Positions 49,367 through 60,782 of a stretch of 64,000 nucleotides of DNA are shown here, piece by piece. The stretch spans positions 310,001-374,000 of the forward strand of contig JAQGEQ010000170.1 of NCBI GenBank assembly GCA_034620365.1, read 5' to 3'. Origin of the DNA: Pegea sp. RAD2-039 (taxonomy: Eukaryota > Chordata > Thaliacea > Salpida > Salpidae). Numbering within the stretch: the first letter of the stretch is position 1; each line of letters starts with the position of its first letter. A program made the translations under genes and the position numbers. The notes under the pieces were generated by a model. The model was not told the origin of the DNA. It was given only the letters and a program-made list of their open reading frames with translations, and ran no database searches.

Positions 49367-51975
49367 TTTTAAATAATACTTTCAAGGTTTAGATAGTTTA
49401 AAATTGAAGCCAATTCTTCACAATAACAAAAAATCAAATAATGCTTTCAAAAAACTGTTTTGTAAATCAAATTTTTCTGTTTGTGAACGCCGGTTAGGAA
49501 CATAGAAACACCATTTCAGTAAGTGTCAGTTGATGTAAAGTTATTATGCTAGCTATAATTATAAGTTTAATTTTAAGCAAAAAATTAAATTATTTCAAAA
49601 ATTAAATGTATATCATTATAATATTTATCAGAATAAAGTTTTTGCATCAGCTAGATTATGCCTTAAAATTGGTCAAATTTAAAAAAAAGTTGATAGATAA
49701 TTAATATCTATAAAAACGCTTATGAAGCTTTTATACTATTATATTAACGTATCGTGATTTTATATGTAAATGCTCATTAACCTTATTCCATCTGCCTTAT
49801 TTAATAGCAAAAACTTTACAAAAGTTAATAAACAAATGTTGTAATTTACAAAAATTTAAGATTGTTTTTACTTTTGATGTTACTTTTTCTTAATGGAATT
49901 ATCAACCATACTACGGTAATAGCTCATATAAATGGTTAACCTATAAATTCTGTCTTTGATCTTATGTACTCAGAAGTATACATATAATCTTTAATATTGC
50001 AAAACTTGGCAAATTTATCCAACAAATTAAAAAACTTTGAAGTAGAAATTGCTGTCTGGGCAATGATTTTTTTTACAATCATTTATTTGTATTTATTATG
50101 AAGTTAAAAAAACTGTTCATAATTTGTTAGACTAGACACTTAACAATTAACGTCTAACTTGATATAAATCAAGAATGCTTTCTGAGCATATAAAAGACAA
50201 AAAATCTCAGTAATCACCAAAAACGAACAGTTCATAAATAGTATGAAAATCATATGCAAGAACAAAAATTTTGTTTATTTCTATGAGCAGTAAATATCAA
50301 TAATTGAAGTAAGAAGTATTGTGAAACTTTTGTGATTAAAGATTTAAGAAAATAATAACTCCAACAAAATCTTTGAATATGGTTATTTTGTAAAATTTTA
50401 TTGCCTTTGTTTAGTATAGTACTTTAAGTATATTTAGGTTGAAAACAATATTTTTAAGTTTCTTTAAGTTTGTATTTAAAGTTTTAGCATTTTCTCACAA
50501 TTAATGTAACAAATCAAAAATTAAAAAGCTAGATTGATCAGCGTGCTACACTGAGCTATAAACAAAAAGATTTCCATAAATTTGTAAGATTGTTAAGGTA
50601 TTTGGATATAAATAATTTGACAATTTTTGCTAAATACTTTTTGAAACTCTAAGATATACAAAAATCCAAAATGGTTTAAAATTACGTTCATTCTAATATG
50701 TGGAAATTTTTGTATTAATAATTAATTCTTTCTAATTCAAAAACGTATGTAATGATAAACTAATTTCATTTTAAAAGCTGTATATAACCTCTTAATATTC
50801 TTCAACCTTAATTTTTTGTATTTATAAATTCATTTAGCAATGAGCGAAAAGCAATTAGCTATGAAAATTTTGTTAGCGCTAAAGTTGTAGTTAGTAAATA
50901 CGTAGTTCAGTCGTACTATCGAAGTTTTTATGAGTTTTATTACTTTAGTTTTTTCAAAAAGTTTATAGCATATTCATATCTTTATTTTAATAAAAATTTT
51001 TTAAATAGCATTTAACTAATAATAATTTGTGTTAAGTTATAGAATCTACTACCATTATAAGTGATATCAGTGTTTGTATAAAGTTTCTTATATGAGAATT
51101 TATGATATTTTAAAATAAGTATAGTATAACATAAAACAAATCATATTTAATTAATTTATATATCATAAAAAAGTAATAAACGTCTATGATTTGTTTTTAA
51201 TATTTTAGCTATTTAACAAATAATTAGAATGTAGAAAATTAGAACTTAATTTTGTTAAATGTTGTGAAATTTCTGCCATAATGATTAGATAACAATACTT
51301 TTTCAGCACTTTTGTCTTTATTAAAAAAAATTATATTAACTTTGTTGCTTTTAAAAGTTTCATACTTTTTCTAAATAATTTTTTTTCCTTATTATATTTT
51401 TAAATTACTTTTATCAGATATTAAAAATGTTATATGGAGTATTCTATTTATAATTTAATGTCTAATATAGCTTAACATTTTATTTTACTAATTTTTTCAG
51501 AAATAATTAAAATTAATGGCATATTTATTAGATTGATGTGAAAATATATTTTTGTAATTTCTTTCAACAATCTGTATATAAAACTTGCCAATTTGATACT
51601 ACAATTTTGATATTAAAAAACTTTATGAATTTTTCTTAAAGCTTTTATAAAAGTTTGTATGGTTTTTTATATTTTACTAAAACATTTGATTTTATGATTA
51701 TTTGGTCAAAATTCTGTTTATGTAATATTTTAATTTTTTCTATTAGCTGCATAATTACTTTCTGGAATGTATTTATATTAATTTAAAATAATTTCTATAA
51801 ATGTATTATGTTTTTGGTATTTATATATTAACTATATTATATAATTTATTTTTTTAGTTCATATATTTGATAAAATAAATTAATTTTTTAGTTTTTAATT
51901 TATTTTTATTAAAGACTTTTAGTTATTTTACTCATTACTATTTTTGAAGATTTATTTTTAAGTAGACTCATTAGC
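49367..51975. other. Divergent intergenic region between NEK2 and APEX2
   Basis: About 2.6 kb of very A+T-rich sequence between two divergently transcribed genes, presumably holding both promoters. No reading frame, tandem repeat or RNA gene is supported. A TTTTTAAG acceptor-like site ends at 51962, 13 nt upstream of the APEX2 ATG. Confidence 0.5.
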
Positions 51976-53400
51976 ATGAAAATTATTAGCTGGAACATCA
52001 ATGGAATAAGATCTAAAGATAGAACATTAGAAGAAATAATTAAAGTTTTTGATTCAGATATAGTTTGTTTTCAAGAAACCAAGATAAATAGATATGATCT
52101 CAGTAGTGAGCTTGCTTTTATAGAAGGCTTTAATTCCTACTTTAATTTTCCATCACATAAATCTGGCTATTCTGGTGTAGCTACATTTTGTAAAAATTTG
52201 TTTATTCCTTTTAGTGTAGAGTATGGTTTAATTATAGCTGAAACTAATTTAAATAATGTAGCTGTAGAAAAACAAGCTGATTTAGAAAATAAACTATCTG
52301 CTGAAAGAAGAAAAGAGCTCAATAGTGAAGGAAGATGTATAATTACCCATCATCACATTAGTAATTGTTGTAAACACTTAACTGATCAATCATGTGAGTT
52401 ATCAATTATTAATGTATATTGTCCGATGGCTAATCTTGATAATGAAGAGCGAATGTTATTTAAATTAGATTTTTATAAGTTGTTGGAACTTAAGGCCAAA
52501 AATCTGCTGTCAAATGGTAACCATGTTATTATTGTTGGTGATATAAATGTAAGTCATAAGCAAATAGATCATTGTGAGCCTGATGATTTGATTCTTTTTC
52601 AAGCTCATCCATCTAGAAAATGGCTGGATGATTTTTTATTAGACTCTAATGTGAATGAAAAAGAAGTGATGCTTCAAAAATCATCTAAAACAAATTTATT
52701 CATTGATTCCTTTAGATTCTTACATCCTAAAAGAAAGCAGGCATTTACATGTTGGAATACATCTGTAAGAGCTCGTGAAACCAACTATGGAACTAGAATA
52801 GATTATATATTCATTGATTTGCATTTAAGCTCTATTTTAAATACAGCAGATATAATGTCAGACTTTAATGGTTCAGATCATTGTCCAGTTTTGAGTACAT
52901 TCCAATGTAAAATGATTTCTTCTAAATCTTTACCACCTTCTTGTACAAAATATTTTTCAAATTTTGCTGGAAAACAACAAACAATGCAACGTTTTGTTTC
53001 TAAAGAAAATAACTGTTTCAAAACAAATTGCATAGAACAAAAGAAACAACCAAATGTCAATCCACAAAAAAAACTTACAGATTTTTATAGAAATGAATGC
53101 CAATTAAGTAATACCAATTGCGCTAAAAGCTGCCCGCAGAAGAGGAGGTCGAAATTATTAGATTTAGTTGAAGTTAAAAAACCAGCAACATCTTGTAATG
53201 TTGAGAAGTGGAAATCTTTGTTTACTCCTCAAAATCTTCCTGTATGTAATCATAATGAACCTACTGTGCTAAGAAGAGTTAAGAAATCAGGTAAAAACTT
53301 TGGTAAAGCATTTTATGCTTGTGCCAGACCTGTTGGTCATTCAACTAACAAAGAAGCAAACTGTAACTTTTTCCAATGGAAAAGCTCTCAAAATAAGTAA
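51976..53400 (+). CDS. APEX2: DNA-(apurinic or apyrimidinic site) endonuclease 2 (APEX2), intronless
   Basis: A single 474-aa frame. APE2 is a nuclear and mitochondrial exonuclease III-family enzyme acting on abasic sites and 3'-blocked ends and feeding ATR-Chk1 signalling. The endonuclease/exonuclease/phosphatase domain fills residues 1-310 with SWNINGIR (N7), CFQETK (E34), YSGVATF, INVYCP (Y148), GDINVSH (D189, N191), YGTRIDYIF and SDHCP (D301, H302), so the catalytic set is complete. A canonical PCNA-interacting box QKKLTDFY lies at 364-371 and a weaker QQTMQRFV at 334-341. The C-terminus is a GRF zinc finger with C424, H426, C449 and C463, which binds single-stranded DNA in the family. 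Length is slightly below the human 518 aa. The gene ends 252 nt before PPP4C. Confidence 0.96.
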   Translation: MKIISWNINGIRSKDRTLEEIIKVFDSDIVCFQETKINRYDLSSELAFIEGFNSYFNFPSHKSGYSGVATFCKNLFIPFSVEYGLIIAETNLNNVAVEKQADLENKLSAERRKELNSEGRCIITHHHISNCCKHLTDQSCELSIINVYCPMANLDNEERMLFKLDFYKLLELKAKNLLSNGNHVIIVGDINVSHKQIDHCEPDDLILFQAHPSRKWLDDFLLDSNVNEKEVMLQKSSKTNLFIDSFRFLHPKRKQAFTCWNTSVRARETNYGTRIDYIFIDLHLSSILNTADIMSDFNGSDHCPVLSTFQCKMISSKSLPPSCTKYFSNFAGKQQTMQRFVSKENNCFKTNCIEQKKQPNVNPQKKLTDFYRNECQLSNTNCAKSCPQKRRSKLLDLVEVKKPATSCNVEKWKSLFTPQNLPVCNHNEPTVLRRVKKSGKNFGKAFYACARPVGHSTNKEANCNFFQWKSSQNK

Positions 53401-53652
53401 AATTATTCTAATCATTTAAAAATTATTGTATTAATATGTGGAGTACTTCAAGTAATTCAACATAAACTTATTTTTTTAGCTAAACTTATTTTAAAGAAGG
53501 GTTTCAAGACAGTATTTTTGATTCAAGTTAGATGCACTCTATTTTGTTTGCTTAAAATGATAATTTACATAAATAATTATTTAAATAATGATATCTTTAA
53601 TGATATGTGGTCTATTTTTTAGATATTTAGGTGATAGATAATTTTTTTCATA

Positions 53653-55561
53653 ATGACTGATACAAGTGATCTTGATCGACAAATTGAACAATTAAAAAGA
53701 TGTGAAATAATTAAAGAAAGTGAAGTAAAAGCTCTTTGTGCTAAAGCTCGAGAAATTTTGATGGAAGAAAGTAATGTTCAGCGGGTTGACTCGCCTGTTA
53801 TTGTAAGTTCACTTTTCCTGATTTCGACAATTTATTATTTAGCTTTACTATTTTTAAGTTACTTTGTGGATTGTGATATAATTTTAATGTTGATTAAATC
53901 ATGATTTTTCAAATCTTTTGTGAAAAATTTATGAATATTTTTCTTCTTTAATAAGGATTATTTGTATCTTTATGCACCTAATTTGTTGATGACAGGTTTG
54001 TGGAGATATACATGGTCAGTTTTATGACCTGACTGAGCTTTTTAAAGTCGGTGGAAAAATGCCTGATAGAAATTATTTGTTTCTTGGAGACTTTGTTGAC
54101 CGTGGGTTTTATAGCGTTGAAACATTTATACTGTTACTGGCCCTCAAGGTAGGATTTCTATTTTTTATAGGCACCTGACCACCTCCAATATATTTTTTTA
54201 ACAAATTTAATTTTGTTTTTTTATCTGATGCTTGTATTTATTTAATTTTTTTGTTAATTTGATTTTAGGTTCGATATCCAGATAGGATAGTCCTCATCAG
54301 AGGAAATCATGAAAGCCGTCAAATCACTCAGGTTTGTTTCCATTTCATAAAAAGTGTTTTTCTATGTTTGTTCGTAAATTTAACTTTCTCAACAAAGTAA
54401 ATCTTTCATGGCTTTTAAGTCGACAATTTTATATTGAATGTTTATTTAGTTGCCAAAACGTGTTATATGCACAAAAGCAACTAACACTGTTTTATCACAG
54501 TAAGTACTTACAATTGATTAAGTATCACCACAATTTCCTGATAATTTTGACCAAGATAATTTAGTATAAACAAAGATCTAGGTGACAGTAGAAAGCTTGC
54601 TTCGTTATCACTTTAAAATCTCTGCATTTCCACATAAAACCTGAATAATTGTCAATTTGAAAAATATATGTGGTTTTTATCTAAACTAATTAACATTTAT
54701 ATTTGTAAATTACAAAAGCTAACTAAATCGTTCACTTTCCAGGTGTATGGATTTTATGATGAATGTCTGAGAAAATATGGCTCCATTACTGTTTGGCGTC
54801 ATTGTACTGAAATTTTTGATTACCTGAGTTTATCGGCCATCATTGATGGCAAAATATTTTGTGTCCACGGTGGGCTTTCCCCGTCCATATCTTCATTGGA
54901 CCAGGTCATTATCTATTTACTATTTTTTTAAACTCATTTTAACTTCACAAATTTCCTTTCTAATTTTTCTATATTGTTCTGAAACATAAAGTAATCAAGT
55001 TGAACTTCCATCAGATAAGAACTATTGACCGGAAACAAGAAGTCCCACACGATGGCGCTATGTGCGACCTCTTGTGGTCTGATCCTGAAGGTATCTTTGA
55101 GTTTTTCTCTTCAACAAGTTTTCAATTATTCTTCAGAAGATAGTTTTACCAAAATTGAGTTTTAAAATTTGACTTCATCTTTAAATCTTGTAGACACGGT
55201 CGGCTGGGGTGTTAGTCCTCGCGGAGCTGGCTTCTTGTTTGGAAGTGATGTTGTTCAACGATTCAATTCCAACAACTCGATATCGATGATTTGTCGAGCG
55301 CATCAACTTGTAATGGAAGGTTTTAAATGGCATTTTAATGAAACTGTCTTGACTGTTTGGTCAGCACCCAATTACTGCTACAGGTAACAACTTCGACTTC
55401 CAACCAACAACTTTCAGCTGTGTGTCTACAGGTGTGGAAATGTGGCAGCAATATTTGAATTAGATGAAACCCTTCGCCACGATTTTATAATTTTCGAAGC
55501 AGCACCACCTGAATCTCGTGGAGTTCCTGTCAAGAAAGCTCTTCCAGACTACTTCCTTTAA
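53653..55561 (+). CDS. PPP4C: Serine/threonine-protein phosphatase 4 catalytic subunit (PPP4C)
   Basis: Seven exons: 53653-53802, 53996-54148, 54269-54331, 54743-54904, 55015-55090, 55194-55383, 55432-55561, giving exactly 307 aa, the standard PP4C length. The protein is nearly collinear with animal PP4C: the N-terminal [20 protein letters not shown], the metallophosphatase motifs GDIHGQ, GDFVDRG, RGNHES and HGGLSPS, the segment [12 protein letters not shown], and the terminal DYFL whose leucine is carboxymethylated in the family. PP4 works in DNA repair, centrosome maturation and splicing-related dephosphorylation with regulatory subunits not in this window. The last intron is only 48 nt. 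A splice-acceptor-like TTTTTTAG lies 30 nt upstream of the ATG. Confidence 0.97.
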
Positions 55562-56048
55562 ATTCCATTCAAACTAAGATTATTAGCAGCGCTCATATCG
55601 TTTCAATTATCAAGATAGAAGAGAATGATTCTTATTTGTGAGATAAGATAGAAAGAAAAGACCAACAAGCAAATAACGTAAATTGATATATTATCGGTTA
55701 TTTGCTTCTGATTCTTTTATATTTTTGGGGTTTCTGTTTCTCTTTATGTATCATGCATACAAATCCATCAAATTTTTATTGCAGTAGGACTTAGTATACG
55801 ATACCAATTAAATATTAGTCTCTACTATCCTATATGCTAAATTTTGAAATCAATTTAGAGATTTGAAAGAAACAAAACTTTTTTTGTTTCAAAATTTTTA
55901 ATTGATTTAATTTTATAAAAATTTAAACTTTTCAATCTTCTTATTTATGTTTTGAATCGTTTTTTGATAGCATCTACTTTGAAATACTTAAAAGTATTTC
56001 ATTTAATTTCTTGTATTTGTCAACTATTTTAGATAAATTTTATTGGAC

Positions 56049-56054
56049 AATAAA
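56049..56054 (+). terminator. Possible polyadenylation signal of PPP4C
   Basis: AATAAA about 490 nt after the stop codon, followed by T-rich sequence. It is the first perfect hexamer noticed downstream. Confidence 0.35.
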
Positions 56055-56255
56055 AGTTCTCGAAGTATGGAAAGATTTTTTTAAATTTTATTGTAGGTGA
56101 TCTTGTTTATTAAAAAAAAAATTGTTCAAAAAGTTTGGAAATTAATTGTACCTGTTCACAATCTCTAATTTCATGAACCCAGCTTGATTGATAATATTTG
56201 TTTATTTTTTATTAAAGTGTTCAACTACTAAAACGTTCCATTTTCGCCGTCCTAG

Positions 56256-56533
56256 ATAACTTCTCAAAAAACAACTTGTATCAATCTAAGAACGGATAAG
56301 AAAATTATTTCAAAGGCAGAAATAGCTGAAAAACTCGTAGAGAGTAAAACAAGACCAGAAAGAAAGTTTAAAATTTGTTAAAGATGATGCTAAGACATAT
56401 AAAAATTAATGTTCCAGTGTTTAAATATTATTCATATAATATGACACCTCACAAATATACAGATATTGATAAGCTCAGTTTTAAAGATGAATCACTAATT
56501 GTTAAAAAGAATTGGCAGACCTGTAAATCTTGA
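56256..56533 (+). pseudogene. Possible decayed coding fragment of unknown origin
   Basis: Two adjoining open frames without splice signals: 56256-56381 (ends TAA; includes ISKAEIAEKLVESKTRPER) and 56384-56533 (ATG to TGA; includes TPHKYTDIDKLSFKDES). They have more varied, charged composition than the surrounding AT-rich DNA and look like one coding sequence broken by a frameshift. I cannot name a family. A chance pair of frames is the main alternative. Confidence 0.2.
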
Positions 56534-57629
56534 ATGGTTAAAATTGTTGATTATGAAAATGTTTTTAAAACGTCGACAATACGAGCTTAAAATTAACAGA
56601 CATAGTTTCAGTAGAAGAAAACGTCTTTTATAGTGATACTAATTGAAGAAGATTTTGTAATGAATCACGTTCAGCCTATATGCTATTCAGTTTTGTCTTT
56701 ATTCGTACTGCTACCTTTTTTGAGAATTTATGTGGTCTCATTATGCAGAAAAGGCTCAATAGCTGTTCAAACTTAGAATGAAAAATAGTCTTAAAATCAA
56801 CAAACAATTTAACAATTATATGTCTATTTTCAAAGACTCTAATGCTAAAAGCAAGTTAAAAAATATCTTCATAAACAAAAAGTTAAAACAGCTATTTAAA
56901 TAAACTTGAGTCGATTAAATTAGACGCTTTTAACACAAACAATATAATTAGAAAACTGATCAGCAGTATTTTTACAAAAAAAATGGAGTTTTATAATGAT
57001 CTGTTTTTCAGTTTAGTAAATATAACAATTAAAATATTCGCATTTATGGTTTAGTTATTAGTGAATTAAGGTTAATAACTTGTTTTTAATGTAAATAAAT
57101 TTTACACTGCGGAATAAACTACTCCGACCATTATAGTCTTTTTCTACAATCGTTTACAGTATTTAAACATCTAAATTGTATACATTATTAGGAATTTTAT
57201 GTGGTTTTGTAATTACTTTTTTATTCTTAATAAATTAGTTATAAAAACTTTGATGTTTAATTCTATGAAATTCTAGCTTAATGTTATGATGATAAATTAT
57301 TTGAAGTATTTTGAATTTTTTTTTATTTTTCAACAATTTATTAAGTAATCACTTTTTAATTCACTATACTTACTTTAGTTTCAAAAAGAATTTGATTTAA
57401 TAACTCATGTGAATTTTGCTAAATCTTGAAAAAAAACTAGTAATAAACTAAAATAAATAGTAGATTGCATAATCATATTATTATTATTAATGTACAATAC
57501 TTTTTTTATAAAAAAATAATTTTATAATAACAAATAATAGTTAAATTTTTCCATAATTTTTTTTATGAAGTGTAACTGTATACTTTATTTCAAGGTCTAA
57601 TTTTAAACAACGGTTATTTAAAATTTGTG

Positions 57630-60600
57630 ATGAATTCATCTGTAGTGAAAAGGGTAATTTTGTTTTGATTATGAATTTGATTTAGTATTTATTTTTTTTA
57701 TTGATTATTCTGGCTTTAAATGTTTTTGATTTTGTTTAGAATATTTTTTAAATGTTAAACTAATATTATTTTAATAGTTTTATTATACATTTTAAAGATT
57801 AAAACTTGAAGTTTTTGTTATTTGATTTTTGTTAATTGAATAGCTTTTAAATTTATCTATATAAATTTCTTTCAGAATATTCATGCTGAATTTGATTTTA
57901 ATTTAAAATCATTAAAAGAGGTATTAGCAGCTTATGAAGAAGAAGCATTTGAAGAAGAGAGACAACGAAATAATTTAGAAATAAATGAAAGTCAATTTAG
58001 GTATAGTTGTTATTTAAATATTTATTTTTATAAATTGTATAATTAAAACAAATTCTTACTTATTTTTTAAATTTCTTTCTAAGCTAAGCAAATAATTATT
58101 TTTGTTTTTTAGTTCTGAAATTGTAAATTCAAATATTTTATCAGCAATACATCGAGACATTGCCATTGAAGTTTCTTCTATTAATAAGAATTATGAAGCC
58201 AAAAAGCATGAATTTATGTTTAATAAACAAAAGTAGGTGTTCCTATTTTCTTCTAACTTCTAAATCTGTTTTTATCTATAATTTGTTTATATCAAATATA
58301 AATTTGTTTATTAATTTCAAATATTGGTGTAGAGAATTGGAAGAGTATCAGCAGAAAACACATCGCAAAAGTCTTGATAAATTTGCTGAACTTACAAAGC
58401 GTCGAGAGCAAAGACAACAACAATTAAGTGATCATATCAAGCAGTTTTATATTGAAAGGTTGATTCATTTTTTACTTTGTTTCAAGCCAAGTGGCCATTT
58501 AAATTACTTGTCAAAAATTTTAAACGATTTTTGACAAAATATTTTCAGTGAAAAGAGTTTGGAACAATTACGTGAAGAACACAAACAAAAGAAGCTTGTG
58601 ATTACAAAAAAGTTTCAAAGTCTCAAAGAGCAAGCTGAACGTAGAAGGCAACTGAAAGGAAAGGAGCGGATGACGAATTGTCGTCGTATAAGAGCTGAAT
58701 GTGAAGACACAATGCACAAGTTGGCTGAACACATGAAAGACCCAAAGTATTTTCAAAATTAGCTTTTATTTATATGTTTATGTGACAATATTTTCATTTA
58801 AAAAAGGTTTTTCTGTTTTCAAACTCATGTGGAAATCATCCAACGTGCTAGCCTCTGTGAAAAGTTGCTGGATGGGTTGAGACAATCTACTCATCAATCA
58901 ATTGATTCGATGAGTTCCGAAGACTTTGAGGCAGCTGAGCAGAGCAGCATAGACTTTCATGCTAATATGTACAAGCTGAAAACTGAACTAGGCAAATAAA
59001 CAGTTTGATGAAAATATCTAATTTATTATTCAAACAATTTCCTTCATCAGTTGAAATAATTCTTTGAATATTTTTCACTTTTTAGATAATCTTTTAAAGC
59101 TCAAGAATGAAAAAGAACAGTTGGAAAAAGAAAAAAGATTATTGGCGGAAAAAAAACAAAAGGAATGTGAAGAAGAACAGAAAATAAAACTAGCTCAAAA
59201 AAAGCAGGCACAAACTGTTCAGCAGCAATCTGTACCGAAAGTGATTATTTCAAATTGACTCTTCAATAATTTGCTAATTTAAATCTTTGACCAAAAGGTC
59301 CTCAGTCCGTTTGCTCGTGAAGGAACATTTAAACAGTTTCAAGAGTTGAAGACACTCAGGGAGAGTTATCTACAAAAATGTGAAGTTCTTAGAGCATCCA
59401 AAGATCCACAAGTAGCGATTTCACTTCCTTCAAACTTTTACATCTTATCTATCACAATTTTCAGATCAAAAAAAGTCTTGGTTGTATCATGAATATTGTT
59501 TCGAAAAGTATTTCTTCCATAACTGATAGAGCTGGTTCAGATATTAAAAACTGTCTGAAAGAGTTACTTGACTTACTTAAAGGTGAAAACGATTTTTTAT
59601 TAATAGATTTTTGTTGATTAAACTTGTATAGTGTGGAAACACCAAAAGCTTTTATTGTTTTATATTTCAAATAACTCGGTTGATTTGTTTCTCTCATATT
59701 TAAGATCAGGTTTATCTCAGTTCTATTCTAAAAAGACTTTCATCAACAGGCACTAAAATGAAAGTGGGCAGTAAACAGTTCAGTATAAATCAAATTCCTG
59801 ATGGTACTTCTTATGCTAAACTCTACATCGCCAGAACATTTATAGTAAATCATAAATTTGTCAATTAAGCAAACCAACTAAACATTTGAATGAAACAGAA
59901 ACAAAGTTGTGAGAATGTATCACTGAGAAGCAAACAAGCTGCCTTTCCTTTAGCTTTTGCTATTCTTGGTCTGTGGACTGAAGACTGTGATTTCGGGAAA
60001 CTTTACCTGGCTGAATTACACTCCAAATGCTCTTTTGCTGTCCCTATGTACGTTCCCGGAAGTTCTGGGCAATCTGTTCAAGAAATCAGCAAGTAGGTGT
60101 TTGGATGTAGGCGGTGATGTTGTTGAGTTTGTTGATGTTTCAGGGCACAAGGATATCTGATAGATGCCAGCGGGAAGCTGGAAACTGATGAGAACTACAT
60201 GAATCGTATGTCAGGAATGATTCGTACATATGCAGCTGTGATACAGTCTGAAACACCTCCGGGGGTTCGTAATCATCCTTATTATGTTGGTTATGGATGG
60301 AAATGGATTTCCAGGTTCATAAGTTACTTCGATTTTATCAACTTTTCTCAACTAACTTCATTCAATCAGTTTGTTGAACTTGGATCCGTGGCCAGGTGTG
60401 ACTGCGACCATTTTGTTCGACTTTCTTGATGTAGCTGGCCATGTCTTACATTCTACATACGGCAATCAGTTTATTAAAATGTTGAAATTCATCCGTGACT
60501 TTTACATTCAAAAGTAACATCAACAATTTCTATAAAATTTTTTATTTTTTTTCACTTTTTCTTTGCGTTTCTAGAATTGAAGAATGTGAAAAAGGTGAAA

Positions 60601-60782
60601 ATCGTGGATCAGTTGAACGTTTGAAAACCTTCATCAAAGTTTGTTTGAATCTTTCACTAAATTTTTCACTGATAAACATTTTACAGGAATGTATCAGCAA
60701 TTCGTCTATTCGTAAACCTGATGGGTATTTAACTAGATCTTTTTGGAACACTTATCACTCTACTGATGTTGTCGGGAGATAA
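57630..60782 (+). CDS. GLE1: mRNA export factor GLE1
   Basis: Fifteen exons: 57630-57653, 57876-58000, 58113-58232, 58333-58458, 58549-58746, 58807-58991, 59086-59240, 59298-59411, 59465-59582, 59705-59844, 59899-60092, 60144-60314, 60370-60513, 60575-60638, 60687-60782; 657 aa (human 698). GLE1 sits on the cytoplasmic face of the nuclear pore and, with inositol hexakisphosphate, activates the DEAD-box ATPase DDX19 to release exported mRNPs. Residues about 10-290 form a long, charged coiled-coil region. The C-terminal helical domain has the family marks KQAAFPLAFAILGLW, NRMSGMIRTYAAVIQ, WKWISSLLNLDPWPGVTATI, LFDFLDVAG and, near the end, GYLTRSFWN. The exon 6 donor is GC rather than GT. The acceptor chosen for exon 6 (58806) is the least certain; one at 58851 also fits the phase. 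Confidence 0.93.
58992..59085 (+). other. Probable GC-AG intron in GLE1
   Basis: Exon 6 ends CTAG and the intron begins GCAAAT. No GT donor before the in-frame TAA at 58997 gives the phase-1 end that the next exon requires (its clear acceptor is CACTTTTTAG at 59085). G/GCAAAT is close to the consensus of the minor GC-AG class. Confidence 0.6.

Larger units (their letters stand above)
55562..57629. other. Intergenic region between PPP4C and GLE1
   Basis: Starts with the PPP4C 3' untranslated region. Most is AT-rich and featureless. Between 56,256 and 56,533 there are protein-like fragments in two frames (listed separately). A TTTCAAG acceptor-like site ends at 57594, 35 nt before the GLE1 start codon. 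Confidence 0.5.

Noticed and set aside
55562..55760. Possible further exon of PPP4C
   Set aside because: The protein already ends in the universal DYFL terminus at the standard 307 residues.
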